This document shows positions 41,325 to 50,485 of a DNA stretch of 64,000 nt, piece by piece. Each line of letters begins with the position of its first letter. Position 1 is the first letter of the stretch. This DNA comes from Trichomonas vaginalis G3 (Eukaryota; Parabasalia; Trichomonadida; Trichomonadidae), in NCBI RefSeq assembly GCF_026262505.1, contig NC_067207.1, positions 8,338,082-8,402,081 on the forward strand, in the 5' to 3' direction. The notes under the pieces were generated by a model, which worked only from the letters and a program-made list of their open reading frames with translations, did not search any database and was not told the origin of the DNA. The translations under genes and the position numbers were made by a program.

Positions 41325-41364
41325 TTTAAAAAAAATTTTTTTATTTTGTATGTAAGAACAGGAA
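41325..41364 (+). promoter_or_regulatory. Shared leader of the KilA-N gene block, copy 3
   Basis: An AT run ending TTATTTTGTATGTAAGAACA lies five bases before the ATG. Confidence 0.6.
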
Positions 41365-41979
41365 ATGTTAAACACTGAGTTTGAAACAGTTAAAAAGATA
41401 GACAATGACACCAAAGTGGTTAGAATTGGTGATTTAAACGTAAGATACTCAAAGAAATACAACAAATATTCTTTGTCAGACATTCTAACACTATCTGGAA
41501 AGAAAACATCCCACGACTGGGTTAGAACTGCTTCTACTCAGAAAATTTTGACAAGAAATCCTGAGCTTATGATATCGGTAAGATTCTATGGAACTACAGC
41601 ATATCTTATAGACAAAAGTCTTATACCAATAGTTTTGTTATGGTTAGACCCAGTTGTTGGATATAATTTCATAACATATGGTTCGTTCGATACGGAACGT
41701 TGCAGTGAAGGCTTACTTTACATCGTTCAGAAACCGAAGGACTTCAATACAAAAAGATATAAGATAGGAAGAACATTTAATATAACTCAAAGATATGACA
41801 GTATAGTCAATAGAGTCAGGGTTGTGTTTGTAAATGATATGAGAGCTGCTGAAACAGAACTACTTGAAAAGTTTGAGAAAATGTATGGTGCTCCCACGAA
41901 AGGTAGGGAAACGTTTGAAGTAGATGAGATAGGTAAAGCTATAAAATTATTTGACGAAGTTGCTGAAAAATACATGTAA
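41365..41979 (+). CDS. KilA-N-like N-terminus with a T5orf172/GIY-YIG-like C-terminus (Polinton B)
   Basis: The 204-residue frame is open. The first 110 residues look like a KilA-N relative (RIGDLNVRYSKKYNKYSLSD, then SHDWVRTASTQKIL, then SLIPIVLLWLDPVVGYNFI). The C-terminal half has the T5orf172/MUG113 pattern, a GIY-YIG nuclease relative: GLLYIVQ, YKIGRTFNITQRYDS, then AAETELLEKFEKMYG and GRETFEVD. This domain pair is common in phages and large DNA viruses. A role in DNA binding with possible nicking is inferred from the family. Confidence 0.75.
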   Translation: MLNTEFETVKKIDNDTKVVRIGDLNVRYSKKYNKYSLSDILTLSGKKTSHDWVRTASTQKILTRNPELMISVRFYGTTAYLIDKSLIPIVLLWLDPVVGYNFITYGSFDTERCSEGLLYIVQKPKDFNTKRYKIGRTFNITQRYDSIVNRVRVVFVNDMRAAETELLEKFEKMYGAPTKGRETFEVDEIGKAIKLFDEVAEKYM

Positions 41980-42027
41980 AGCGTTTATTTTTGGTCTTTT
42001 GTGAAAGTCAGAAAATAACGCTAATTT

Positions 42028-42067
42028 TATTTTTTTTTATTTTTTTATTTTGTATGTAAGAACAGAT
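42028..42067 (+). promoter_or_regulatory. Shared leader of the KilA-N gene block, copy 4
   Basis: An AT run ending TTATTTTGTATGTAAGAACA lies three bases before the ATG at 42068. Confidence 0.6.
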
Positions 42068-42925
42068 ATGACAACAACAGAGAACACAACAACTGCTATC
42101 GTTCATGAAGCTATAAATGAAGAATATGAGTACATACAGTATAACAAACAGTTACGTCTCATTCGTTCGGTCAAAGACGATATGTACCAAATGCAAAGTA
42201 TTTTGACAGCATGTTTTGCACCAGATACTAAACACGCAGACGACTGGTTCAGAAACCAAAGCACACAAGAACTTTTGAGTGAAATTTCTCTAGACCGAGA
42301 AAAACCGGTCTTGCCTAAAACACATGAAAACAGTGAAGAACAGCGAGTAGGTAAAAAACCGGTCTTGCATAAAACACATGAAAATCGTAAAAATTTGCCA
42401 ATAAATTTAAGAGGCTGGTATGTTCATAGACTTTTAGTAAATGCTGTTGCAATATGGGCTTCTCCTCGTTATGCATGGCATGTTTACAAACTTCTTGACG
42501 AAATTCATAGACAAGAACGTGAAGAGCTAGAGAACAAGCTTGAAGCAAAAGACAAAAGCATTCAGAAAAGAATACCACGTTCGGTACCAAAAGGAAAGGA
42601 AAAGAACTATAAGTATATGATTTATACTGAAGAGATGGAAAATGAAGAAGATAAAGATATGGTTATGTTGCATTTAGTCAGAAGAAACAACAAAAGCTTT
42701 TACGACCTTGCTAAGATTTACAAATCTGACAGAAATTGGTTCTATCGCGAAAACTTACCGATTTCAATGACCCCAAATGAAGATGTGAAACAAATAGTTC
42801 AAGATACGTTACCTCAAACACACTATGATATGAAAGGTTGTACAATACTTACATTCAAAGAAGACTTGCCATTGTTAAAGGAAAAAATAACAGAGTATTT
42901 TGACAACTTCAAACAAGTAGGGTAG
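42068..42925 (+). CDS. KilA-N domain protein 2 (Polinton B)
   Basis: The ATG after the shared leader is preferred over an upstream TTG. The 285-residue protein has the KilA-N-like segments SVKDDMYQMQSILTACF, ADDWFRNQSTQELL and LRGWYVHRLLVNAVAIWASP, then a helix and a separate C-terminal domain of about 110 residues (around MVMLHLVRRNNKSFYDLAKI) of the type that often follows KilA-N in viruses. Between the middle segments a 32-33 base unit with AAACCGGTCTTGC occurs twice in frame. It is probably a DNA-binding regulator. Confidence 0.75.
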   Translation: MTTTENTTTAIVHEAINEEYEYIQYNKQLRLIRSVKDDMYQMQSILTACFAPDTKHADDWFRNQSTQELLSEISLDREKPVLPKTHENSEEQRVGKKPVLHKTHENRKNLPINLRGWYVHRLLVNAVAIWASPRYAWHVYKLLDEIHRQEREELENKLEAKDKSIQKRIPRSVPKGKEKNYKYMIYTEEMENEEDKDMVMLHLVRRNNKSFYDLAKIYKSDRNWFYRENLPISMTPNEDVKQIVQDTLPQTHYDMKGCTILTFKEDLPLLKEKITEYFDNFKQVG

Positions 42926-42974
42926 ATGAGCCATTTATTTTTACGCTTGACTTCAGATGGCTCAGGTAGCTCTA

Positions 42975-43315
42975 GATGGTAAATTGTCTTGTCAAATCCT
43001 TCTGGCATTCCGAGTCCTTCCATCCGACAAGAAAAGTCCTTCCTTCCGACAAGAAAAGTCCTTCCTTCCGACAGAAAAAGTTTTTCCCGACGACAGGCAA
43101 AAAATTTCCCGACAACTGGAAAAAAATTTCCTGTTGTTCGTCCGTAAACCATTCAAATTTTCGAAAATTGAGAACTTTTTGGTCGAACTTCAGGAAAAGT
43201 TTTTCCTTCCGACAGAAAAATATTTTCCCGACAACTGGAAAAAGTTTTTCCTTCCAACAGGAAAAGTTTTTCCTTCCAACAGGAAAAGTTTTTCCTTCCA
43301 ACAGGACACAAACGA
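42975..43315. repeat. 22-bp tandem array ending at ACGAATGACTGACG
   Basis: Two blocks of units such as CCTTCCGACAGAAAAAGTTT and CCTTCCAACAGGAAAAGTTT fill this segment, with about 60 unrelated bases between them (43130-43190). The last unit is followed by CACAAACGAATG, as in the array ending at 38735. The many open frames across it are shadows of the repeat. Confidence 0.8.
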
Positions 43316-43504
43316 ATGACTGACGTTCCACCAACCGAGTCCATTCCAAAGCCAGAAGAACCGACAGCCCCAGCACCACAACAGACTAAGACTAAAACTC
43401 TTTATTTTTCAAGCTTGACTTTTTACAATTTGAACTTTGTTCGCGTAGATATGAATTCTGAAAGAAGTATGAGGGTCTTGTATGACTTTGTACTTCTCCC
43501 ATAG
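43316..43504 (+). CDS. Doubtful small gene starting M-T-D-V-P-P (Polinton B)
   Basis: The start M-T-D-V-P-P and a proline/threonine-rich continuation (PKPEEPTAPAPQQTKTKT) look like a real N-terminus. The same M-S-D-V-P-P start follows two other tandem arrays (38728 and 39946). The second half overlaps the end of the ATPase gene on the other strand and is probably not coding. It may be a leftover gene start. Confidence 0.3.
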   Translation: MTDVPPTESIPKPEEPTAPAPQQTKTKTLYFSSLTFYNLNFVRVDMNSERSMRVLYDFVLLP

Positions 43505-44283
43505 TTCATGTCTGTCAAACTTACCTGCCATGGACTCTTTCATAAGTTCCATGAAATCGTCTTCGGACAATCCGGGAAAAGTATAATGTCAGTAAGTATT
43601 CTTTTAACATCCTTACTTAAACTCTTTGCTGTCTGTACACAAATGACAACTGAGATGTTAAAGTGTCTGAGCTTCTTAAGAATTCGACACATATCTTGTT
43701 CTCTGTTCTTTAACAAAGGATGAGAAGCAAAGTCATCTAAGATAAGAAGACATCTGTGAGGGTAAGTCTTCCAATCGTAAGATTGCAATTTCTTCGAAAT
43801 GTATTCTATCTCTTTCTGTTTGTTTCTGAAGTGTTTCTTCTCTAATATTCTCTGCATTTCCTCATTTGGGTCTTTAAACTTAGAATTTATATACTCATTT
43901 ATAGCATTATACTTCAAAACTCTTCTTTGGTACTTCTTTATCCAATCTAACAACTCAGTATCTTTTATACATACTAACTTAGACTTTTTTATAATATCTT
44001 TGAACGAATTTACGGTTTGGTCAAATTGACCAGAAGTACTACAAATGACTACTAACTCATAGAATGGGTTCTTCTCATCTAGTTCTTGTTGTTGTGCAGC
44101 CATTTTAAGATAAGTGAAAGTCTTACCCGACCCAGGTGGTGCGATTAGACCTGTTATACCATTCTGAGCAAATAAGAACTTTTCATGTATAGGTTTTATC
44201 TGAGCATTTTCTAACTTCCTCTTGTTCTTGTTTAAAACATTCTCAAATTTCTTGTCAATGTCAGCAAACTTTTTTTCTAACAT
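43409..44283 (-). pseudogene. A32-type DNA-packaging ATPase (Polinton B)
   Basis: The gene body codes about 290 residues from the ATG at 44283. That start is preferred because the region upstream is a short divergent leader shared with the gene at 44320. Walker A is APPGSGKT (about 48-55) and Walker B is LLILDDF (179-185), followed by ICVQTAKSL in the sensor position. This is the FtsK/HerA-type ATPase that pumps DNA into capsids in Polintons, virophages and NCLDV. The gene has one break. Confidence 0.85.
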
Positions 44284-44319
44284 ATTTTTAGAAAAATTAA
44301 AATTTTTATCTTTTTGAAA

Positions 44320-44775
44320 ATGTCTAGCGATTTCGCTATCTATATTCGAGACAAACTTTTTGACAGCAAAACATCTGTCGACCATAAAATCTTACATAGT
44401 GTAAACAAGAAAGGTGAATTTGTTCTAAAGTTCTGTTTCTGGGAATATGACAAGAACCATAAAACATTAAGCAGAGAAGTCTTAAAATTTGTCAATGACA
44501 GACTTGTTGACAGAGATGACGCCTCTTGGAAAGATGAAGTCCAACAAAAGTTCTTAGAATGCAAAGAAGACACATGCGCTGTTCTTGAAGATGAAATAGA
44601 AAACAGAATAGAAGAGCTATTAAAGGACAAAGAACTTTTACAGAAATATGGTTCTGAGAAATTTGACATAACTCCACCAGAAAAGAAGAAGAAAGGAAAG
44701 AAAGAGAAAAAAGTAGAAGAGAAGAAAGAACCTGAACCAGAACCAGTTCCAGAGAAGGTGAGATATGACATGTAA
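44320..44775 (+). CDS. Hypothetical charged protein, 151 residues (Polinton B)
   Basis: The ATG at 44320 follows a short T-rich leader shared with the divergent ATPase gene. The N-terminal part looks folded (DFAIYIRDKLFDSKTSVDH and FVLKFCFWEYDKNHKTL). The middle is an acidic helix, and the tail is a lysine/glutamate repeat ending in PEPEPVPEKVRYDM. Function is unknown. It is convergent with the gene at 44792, with 16 bases between the two stops. Confidence 0.5.
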   Translation: MSSDFAIYIRDKLFDSKTSVDHKILHSVNKKGEFVLKFCFWEYDKNHKTLSREVLKFVNDRLVDRDDASWKDEVQQKFLECKEDTCAVLEDEIENRIEELLKDKELLQKYGSEKFDITPPEKKKKGKKEKKVEEKKEPEPEPVPEKVRYDM

Positions 44776-44791
44776 AAATAAAATTTTATTT

Positions 44792-45208
44792 TTAGAACAT
44801 TTCTGGGTCAATGTCAATGTCTTCCTCTTTAGGAGCAAACACTGGCTTAGACTCTAAAATCTTTTTACCCAATTTACCTTGAACTTCAACTATCTTAGAC
44901 TCATAATATTCATAGTCGTCTGCTTTCTTTGGTTCATAAGGTATAACAAGTTTGTATGCTTTACCTTCTTCGAGTTTTGAGAACTTTCTGTCAAAATTTT
45001 CTTTGACTGTCAACATACCGTCAATGTATAAGTCTTCAAATTTCGCACCATTTTTAGTCACAATAGCAAACTTAACGGGTTCGATGTTCCAAACTTTGTC
45101 ATATGTAGACTTTTCAAAATGGTAGAAGTAAACATTCAAATAAGCGAATGGGTCTAGTTCTTCTTTGACTTCTGTCATGTACTTGTTGACTGAGATGAAT
45201 TTCATCAT
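44792..45208 (-). CDS. Hypothetical protein, 138 residues (Polinton B)
   Basis: I choose the start near 45208 (M-M-K-F-I-S-V) because the longer frame would run into the downstream HNH gene and the T-rich leader lies just upstream. The protein has a tyrosine-rich strand region (FAYLNVYFYHFEKSTYDKVW), a central region with TKNGAKFEDLYIDGML and an acidic tail (PKEEDIDIDPEMF). It resembles single-stranded DNA-binding proteins in its strand-rich body and acidic tail, and the helicase gene is nearby, but this is only a suggestion. Confidence 0.45.
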   Translation of the reverse strand: MMKFISVNKYMTEVKEELDPFAYLNVYFYHFEKSTYDKVWNIEPVKFAIVTKNGAKFEDLYIDGMLTVKENFDRKFSKLEEGKAYKLVIPYEPKKADDYEYYESKIVEVQGKLGKKILESKPVFAPKEEDIDIDPEMF

Positions 45209-45251
45209 CTTTTCTATCGGATAAAAAAATATTTTTTTTAAAAAAAACGTT

Positions 45252-45836
45252 TTAAAATGGTATGCCATATAGCTTCTTGAATTTGTTAAGAAGTATTCGA
45301 ACGTGTTTTCCATCTGTATCTCTAGTGTTTACATAAGCATAGCCTGCCTTAGTAAAATATACTTGTAATTTCCTATATTTTACGCCGGTATAAAAGTAGA
45401 AAGAGTCTTGTTCTTCGCTATAGTAGTAAAACTCAAACGTATGCTTACCATAGTCTGTAATTTCAATTGCTTCATCTTCTAGTTCGTCGACAAATTCGAA
45501 TACTATATCTCCAAATTTGCCTTTGTTCTTATTGTTTTCAGAACGAGTGACCCAACGCAAGTTTTCAAGTCTATTGTCGTTTCTTATATGGTTTATATGG
45601 TCTACAAAAGGTAAATTGTTAGGGTTCGGTATAAAATGAGTTGCAATGACAACATGTTTAAAATAGTGTTTTCCACTCATCTTCATAATAGCATATCCGT
45701 CATTTCGCTCCCATTCGCTTAAAACTCTTTTTGTCTTTTTGTTTCTGACTTCAAATGACTCACAACAGTGAATTTCATATTTCTCATCTAACAAACAAGT
45801 TTCCCAACGGTCTTCTCCAACAAACTCAGCGTACAT
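45252..45836 (-). CDS. HNH homing-type endonuclease, copy 2 (Polinton B)
   Basis: This is nearly identical to the gene at 36524-37108 (about 94% of residues by eye), in opposite orientation. The HNH core FVDHINHIRNDNRLENLRW is intact. The match extends into the flanking T-rich leader and the sequence beyond the stop codon, so the mobile unit is a little longer than the gene. It lies between the helicase gene and the gene at 44792. Confidence 0.9.
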   Translation of the reverse strand: MYAEFVGEDRWETCLLDEKYEIHCCESFEVRNKKTKRVLSEWERNDGYAIMKMSGKHYFKHVVIATHFIPNPNNLPFVDHINHIRNDNRLENLRWVTRSENNKNKGKFGDIVFEFVDELEDEAIEITDYGKHTFEFYYYSEEQDSFYFYTGVKYRKLQVYFTKAGYAYVNTRDTDGKHVRILLNKFKKLYGIPF

Positions 45837-45872
45837 TTCAAATAAAATAAAAATATATATTTTTTTTAAAAT

Positions 45873-47091
45873 TTACTCAGAAAAATTTTTCTTTGTATAT
45901 ACGCCGTTCTGAACATCTAAAAGATTTTTGACATTTGCCAAGAATGTACGTTTAGAAGCTGCCATATAACCATATTCTTGACAATATTGTTTATACGAAT
46001 CGTACAATGACCTTTCATCTAAACACTCAAAGTTAGTCTCATCTATAAACAGTTCATATACACTCTTGTTTGCTTCTAACAATGTTTGTCTTTCTTCGGT
46101 ATGTGGAATTTGTCTTGGATTGAACTTAGAAATATCTAATGTCATGAAATATGAGAACAAGTGGTTGTAAAAGTCAGATGTCAAAGTTTCTGCTAAGTCG
46201 TCAAAATATTCTGTATCTTGCATATGAGAATCTGACGTTCTGACAACTACATATCTTCTGTCAGAACTTTCTAACTTCATCGGAACAGTATTGTTTGAAA
46301 CCATAATGAAGTTTGCAACATTTTCACAAACTCTTTGGTCTTTATATTTTCTTTCAACAACTCCAACTTTGTCTGTTATAAGACTCTTCAAAGCATCTGA
46401 GTTTAAAACCTTTGTTGTATCTATACTTTGAAGTTCGTTACATACTATAAGTTTCATATTCTCTATTGAAGAGTTAAATTTACCGCAGATGTTTTCTAAG
46501 TTTGTCATATTCGGATTCGAATAACCTTCTAACAGTTTGCACAAAATATCTGTAAAGAAAGTATTCTTACCAGTTCCTTGTTTTCCAATTATAATGAGAG
46601 CAGTTTCATTTTTAGCACTTGGATGTTGTAAGATGTTTGCAAACCAACATAAGATATACTCATAGACTCTTTCGTTTCCATTGCATAAATTTCTTGATGG
46701 TCTAACCAAGCTTCTATAATATTTTCTTTCCATTCTACTTGTTCATATTTATATCCAGTGAGATAGAATAGAAGTTTGGAGAAGGTGTATAAAACTTTAT
46801 ACCACGAACTGAAAAATCTTCAAGTTTTGACAATAAGATATCCCAAGCATCTAACATCTTCATGCCAACTTGTACGACTTTATTTTCTTAAGTTTCTGTC
46901 TACATTCTTGTTCTGAAACTATTGTCGCTCTTGGTTTGTTAAAGACAACATCCCATTCTTTCATGACATAACATTCTGGGGCAGAGTCGACATTAAATGA
47001 CTAAACGTTTCAAATTCTCGACTGCTTTGTTATAGTCTCGAAATGGACACATATTTCTGAATGCTTGGAAGTCATTAAAAATCTGAAACAT
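45873..47091 (-). pseudogene. D5-like superfamily 3 helicase, probably primase-helicase (Polinton B)
   Basis: The C-terminal 286 residues are open and carry the SF3 set: Walker A GKQGTGKNTF, Walker B LIVCNEL and motif C FIMVSNN. This is preceded by the D5-type segment YEYILCWFANILQHP and followed by a winged-helix-like end (LYDSYKQYCQEYGYM). The upstream part, which in D5 proteins holds the D5N or primase region, is broken, with about three breaks. Such helicases unwind DNA at replication forks in NCLDV, virophages and phages. With no polymerase B found in the element, this is the best candidate for its replication protein. Confidence 0.85.
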
Positions 47092-47257
47092 CTATTCTGT
47101 ACATTTTATAAAAATAAAAAAATATTATTTTTTTATTCTTGACTTTGTTGTTCCATTTGTTGATTTGTTGTTCTTGAGCTATTTGTTGTTGAAGTTGTTC
47201 TTGTAATACAATACTTTCACCAGTTGCATCTTCCAATTCGAAACTTTCTGCCGTCAT
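47075..47257 (-). pseudogene. Small glutamine-rich ORF (Polinton B)
   Basis: The frame codes MTAESFELEDATGES and then a run of glutamines (QEQLQQQIAQEQQ). It overlaps the start of the helicase body. It is probably the surviving part of a larger decayed gene. No function can be assigned. Confidence 0.3.
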
Positions 47258-47264
47258 TGACAAA

Positions 47265-47943
47265 ATACATAGGACATAAAAGTTTTACAGGAACAAAGTT
47301 TGCGTCAACTAATGTCAACGTTATACTTGCCAAAGTGTTTTGAGTTCACTAAGGTTGAAAATTCTGCATTCGAATGAACAATAGGCAAACCAGCAGAGAA
47401 AGTATTGTTTATACGCATAAGTATCTTTTGGTCATAGTAGTTTTGTCGACATTCGATAACACTTTGAACCTAAGTTTGAAACAATATATTAAAATAGGTG
47501 TGCTTAAAGTCAATGGAACAGACATTCCTTGTATGACACCTTTTCCTGTTATAGGAAACTGTTGGTAGTAAAAAACCAGATATAAGTTTTGTATTATAGC
47601 TTCATATTTTTATAGTAAACTCAGTCGGACATCCAAACATAATGAAACCTGCTCTAGTTGCAGCACATGTTACACTCGTCCTTAAAGTATTAAATAAGTC
47701 AACAAAACCTGTTGGTGTATATCTGAGTAAGTATCTTCAAAGGAGTATTTTTTACCATTCACAACAATAAAGTCTTCTGGTGTCAAAAGAGCAAAACAGG
47801 CTTTTAGTCGTCATTGTGTTTAAGGTTAGTTTACAATATCGTCCTTGAGGACTTTGTAAGTTTGTTGTTATAGAATTATATGACTCAGGGTTTTTAGTCG
47901 TAATAGTATAAAACCATTGTGTCTTCTGCCATTTACTTAGCAA
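47265..47943 (-). pseudogene. Decayed gene of unknown function (Polinton B)
   Basis: The minus strand shows protein-like stretches, for example a piece with TTNLQSPQGRYCKLTLNTM and one with TRAGFIMFGCPTEFT, in several frames. The composition suggests a former structural gene of some 220 residues, perhaps a capsid-related protein. It has several breaks and no recognisable family. Confidence 0.3.
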
Positions 47944-48518
47944 CTAAAATTTTAATGAAATGTTGTGGTCGTCAAATATTTTTATGACGTCTGGGAAACT
48001 ATATTTTAAGTTCAACGTCTCACCTCCTTTCATAACGTATATCTTGTCAATGACATTGTATGAAACACCACAGCAAGCAATGTCGGGTTCTATTTCTTTG
48101 ATGTTTATATCGTCTGCCTCTGTCAAAAGTTTCAATAGTTCTTTCAAAACTTCATGAGGTGCAATGACATATGAGTTCACTTTTACAGGGTTGTGTTCGA
48201 CCAAGTTTAACATTATACTTAAAGCTTGACAAATCTTTCCTGAGTTTGAAGTTTGTCTTTAAGTTGTTGGTAGTCGTTTCGAATATTCTGCAACAGAACT
48301 TAAGTCTCTGCTAACTTCAGGATATGTTGGTTGTTCTTTTACAGGAACAATTGCTATACCATCTTCGTCTTCGTATGGTTTCCCCACTTCAACATCTCTT
48401 TCTTTGACATGACAACAACACTTTGACTGTTTGTTTGAGTTGGTGAATTTAACTTCACATCTGCCATCGCCATTAAACCTTTTGAAACACTTACGCTTCT
48501 ATTTTTCGGAAATGACAT
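47944..48518 (-). pseudogene. Decayed gene of unknown function (Polinton B)
   Basis: The gene body starts at an ATG (48518) that is divergent from the start at 48537, with a short shared TTTTACTTAGAATAAAA leader. It reads MSFPKNRSVSVSKGL near the start and IACCGVSYNVIDKIYVM and VIKIFDDHNISLKF near the end. It has about two breaks. No family is recognised. Confidence 0.4.
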
Positions 48519-48536
48519 TTTACTTAGAATAAAAAG

Positions 48537-48769
48537 ATGGACGTATTTGAGTATATCTTCGAATTGAAGCAAAACAAAGTTTACAACACACAACAATACA
48601 AGTTCATTGACAGAGTAGTTCTTTACACAAACAATGGAAAATGTATAGAATAGCAGTCTTTGCTGAACCAAAATATTTTCATAAAGCAAGAAAGTTGGTA
48701 TTAACCGAGATGGTGAAAGTTCTTGAAGCAGACAAAAATATAACAACAAAACTGACCGATATTTTCTAA
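48537..48769 (+). pseudogene. Decayed small gene (Polinton B)
   Basis: The plus strand codes MDVFEYIFELKQNKVYN near the start and KARKLVLTEMVKVLEAD further on, a helical small protein of about 77 residues. It has one break. No function can be given. Confidence 0.4.
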
Positions 48770-48799
48770 AGGTAAGTTTATAATACAATATTATATCAA

Positions 48800-50453
48800 A
48801 ACTGGCGTACTGTCAATATTTGACGGAGAGAAGTCAGTTCAAGAACAACTTACTGACTGCTGCCAAAATCTGCTCGATGGAAGCTGTCGTTATACCAATC
48901 TGAGGAGCCCGCAGGTTTCATCGAACGAATCTTCAAAAGAGCATCTTCCGTGAAAAGTGCTATTGGTTTTGTAAACTTCTTTGCTTTCAATTCATCTGGA
49001 CGTCTCTGTCACCAGTATATTGTATTTGAACTGTACCAACAGTTGAAATACCACCCATAAAGTCTTCTGAGTCAGCAAATGGAATGCCAAGCCAAAAGTT
49101 TGAACGGTCTCCATTTGTATATTGAGTTTTTTGACCTCCTGTATGAGTCCATACTTTCACATATGGCATAATAGAACTTTGCATTTCAGGGTTAATGGTT
49201 GTTGTGAAGTTGTTGTTAAAGTTCATAGCATCTAATGTCAAGTTGTATGACCTCATATCCTCAACTGTAGAATATTCTTCTCTTGGATAATATTTGCCAT
49301 CTATGTTTATATGATATTTAATACCAGGGTTGTAGAAACAAGAATAGTCATTTATAGTTCGTCTGAACAGTACAAACAGAGTATCTGCATGTTTCATTGC
49401 AGTTGTTAAAGCAATATCTGTTCTTGCACTGGGTCAGCACTTTGGTTTCCAACTTCACCTGCAAAGTCTTTGACAGATATTTGGTGTATAGGGAACATAA
49501 GTGGAACTGCAATATATTTGGCAGCTAAAGCATTTGAAATATCTGGGTCCAACATATAGACTGCAAGTCTGCTTTCTATTTCTTGCATTCAAAATTTTTC
49601 GCATGTGAACTTAACTGGGTCCCAAGCATCTCCAGCAGCATTGAAATAATAGTTTACTTCAGTGTTGAGGTTTGAGAAACCAAAGTCTAAGTCAACTTTG
49701 TTTTTGCAAAAGTCGGCGAATGACATTTTATTTGTTCCACTACTTCTGTAAGAGTGAATGGGTCTTGTGTTGGTGCAATGACTAAGTTATTTTTGCTTGG
49801 AGTAAGTTCGATAGAAATTTTTCCTGCCCAGTTTGGCAAGTATCTTAAAAACCTGAAGATGAGGAAAGATGACAAAGGAAACTCTAAGTTTCAGTTTTTA
49901 CTTTGGTTACTGCTGCTGCAGTTTCAGCAAAAGGTTAACATAAACTCCTGGAACGTTAGGGTCAATCTTCTTATTTTCTCAATATTTGCATACTGGTCTG
50001 TTTTGTTCTCTAGCTTGTGGTTGTACTGAGTTTCTCAAAGCGAACCATTCATAGTTTGCCCATGTTACTGTTTGAACTAAGTCAGAGTTAGAATATATCT
50101 TATATCCCATGAAAACTTCTGGAGCATATTGGTATCCGACATAGAAAATTCCATTGCAACCTTTCTTGTCAGACAACTTGGCAGAAGGTTTTATTTCAAT
50201 GTCTTGTTCCACGTATATAGAATGAGTTGTCAATAGAAATAATGTGAAACCTGTCGCAAGCAATATCTACTGTTGTTGAAGAACCTTCTCCAAACTCACC
50301 TACGTTTCCATAAGAAACAGCAGTTGTATATTCGTAAGTTCCAGGAACTATTTCTGACCTTCTAATGGCATTGTCGCATTCGTTATACCATTCGGAAACA
50401 TTTCCATTCATAGCATCCAAAACTGTTGGCGTTATATTCTGAGCGGCGTACAT
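48800..50453 (-). pseudogene. Major capsid protein (Polinton B)
   Basis: The gene body codes about 550 residues from the ATG at 50453. Recognisable segments include MYAAQNITPTVLDAMNG at the start, GYKIYSNSDLVQTVTWANYE, KYIAVPLMFPIHQISVKDFAG and YVKVWTHTGGQ near the end. Length, position between the small gene block and the large coiled-coil gene, and similarity of the GYKIYSN segment to the Polinton A capsid gene support the double jelly-roll capsid call. It is heavily broken, with about five breaks. Confidence 0.55.
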
Positions 50454-50485
50454 TTCATATGAGTAAAAATATAGAATAGTTGGAT

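Noticed and set aside
38427-43315. CRISPR-like arrays
   Set aside because: The units are contiguous tandem repeats without unique spacers, and the host is a eukaryote.
42957-43381. Overlapping open frames on both strands
   Set aside because: Shadows of the CCTTCCGACAG-type tandem array; no protein-like composition.
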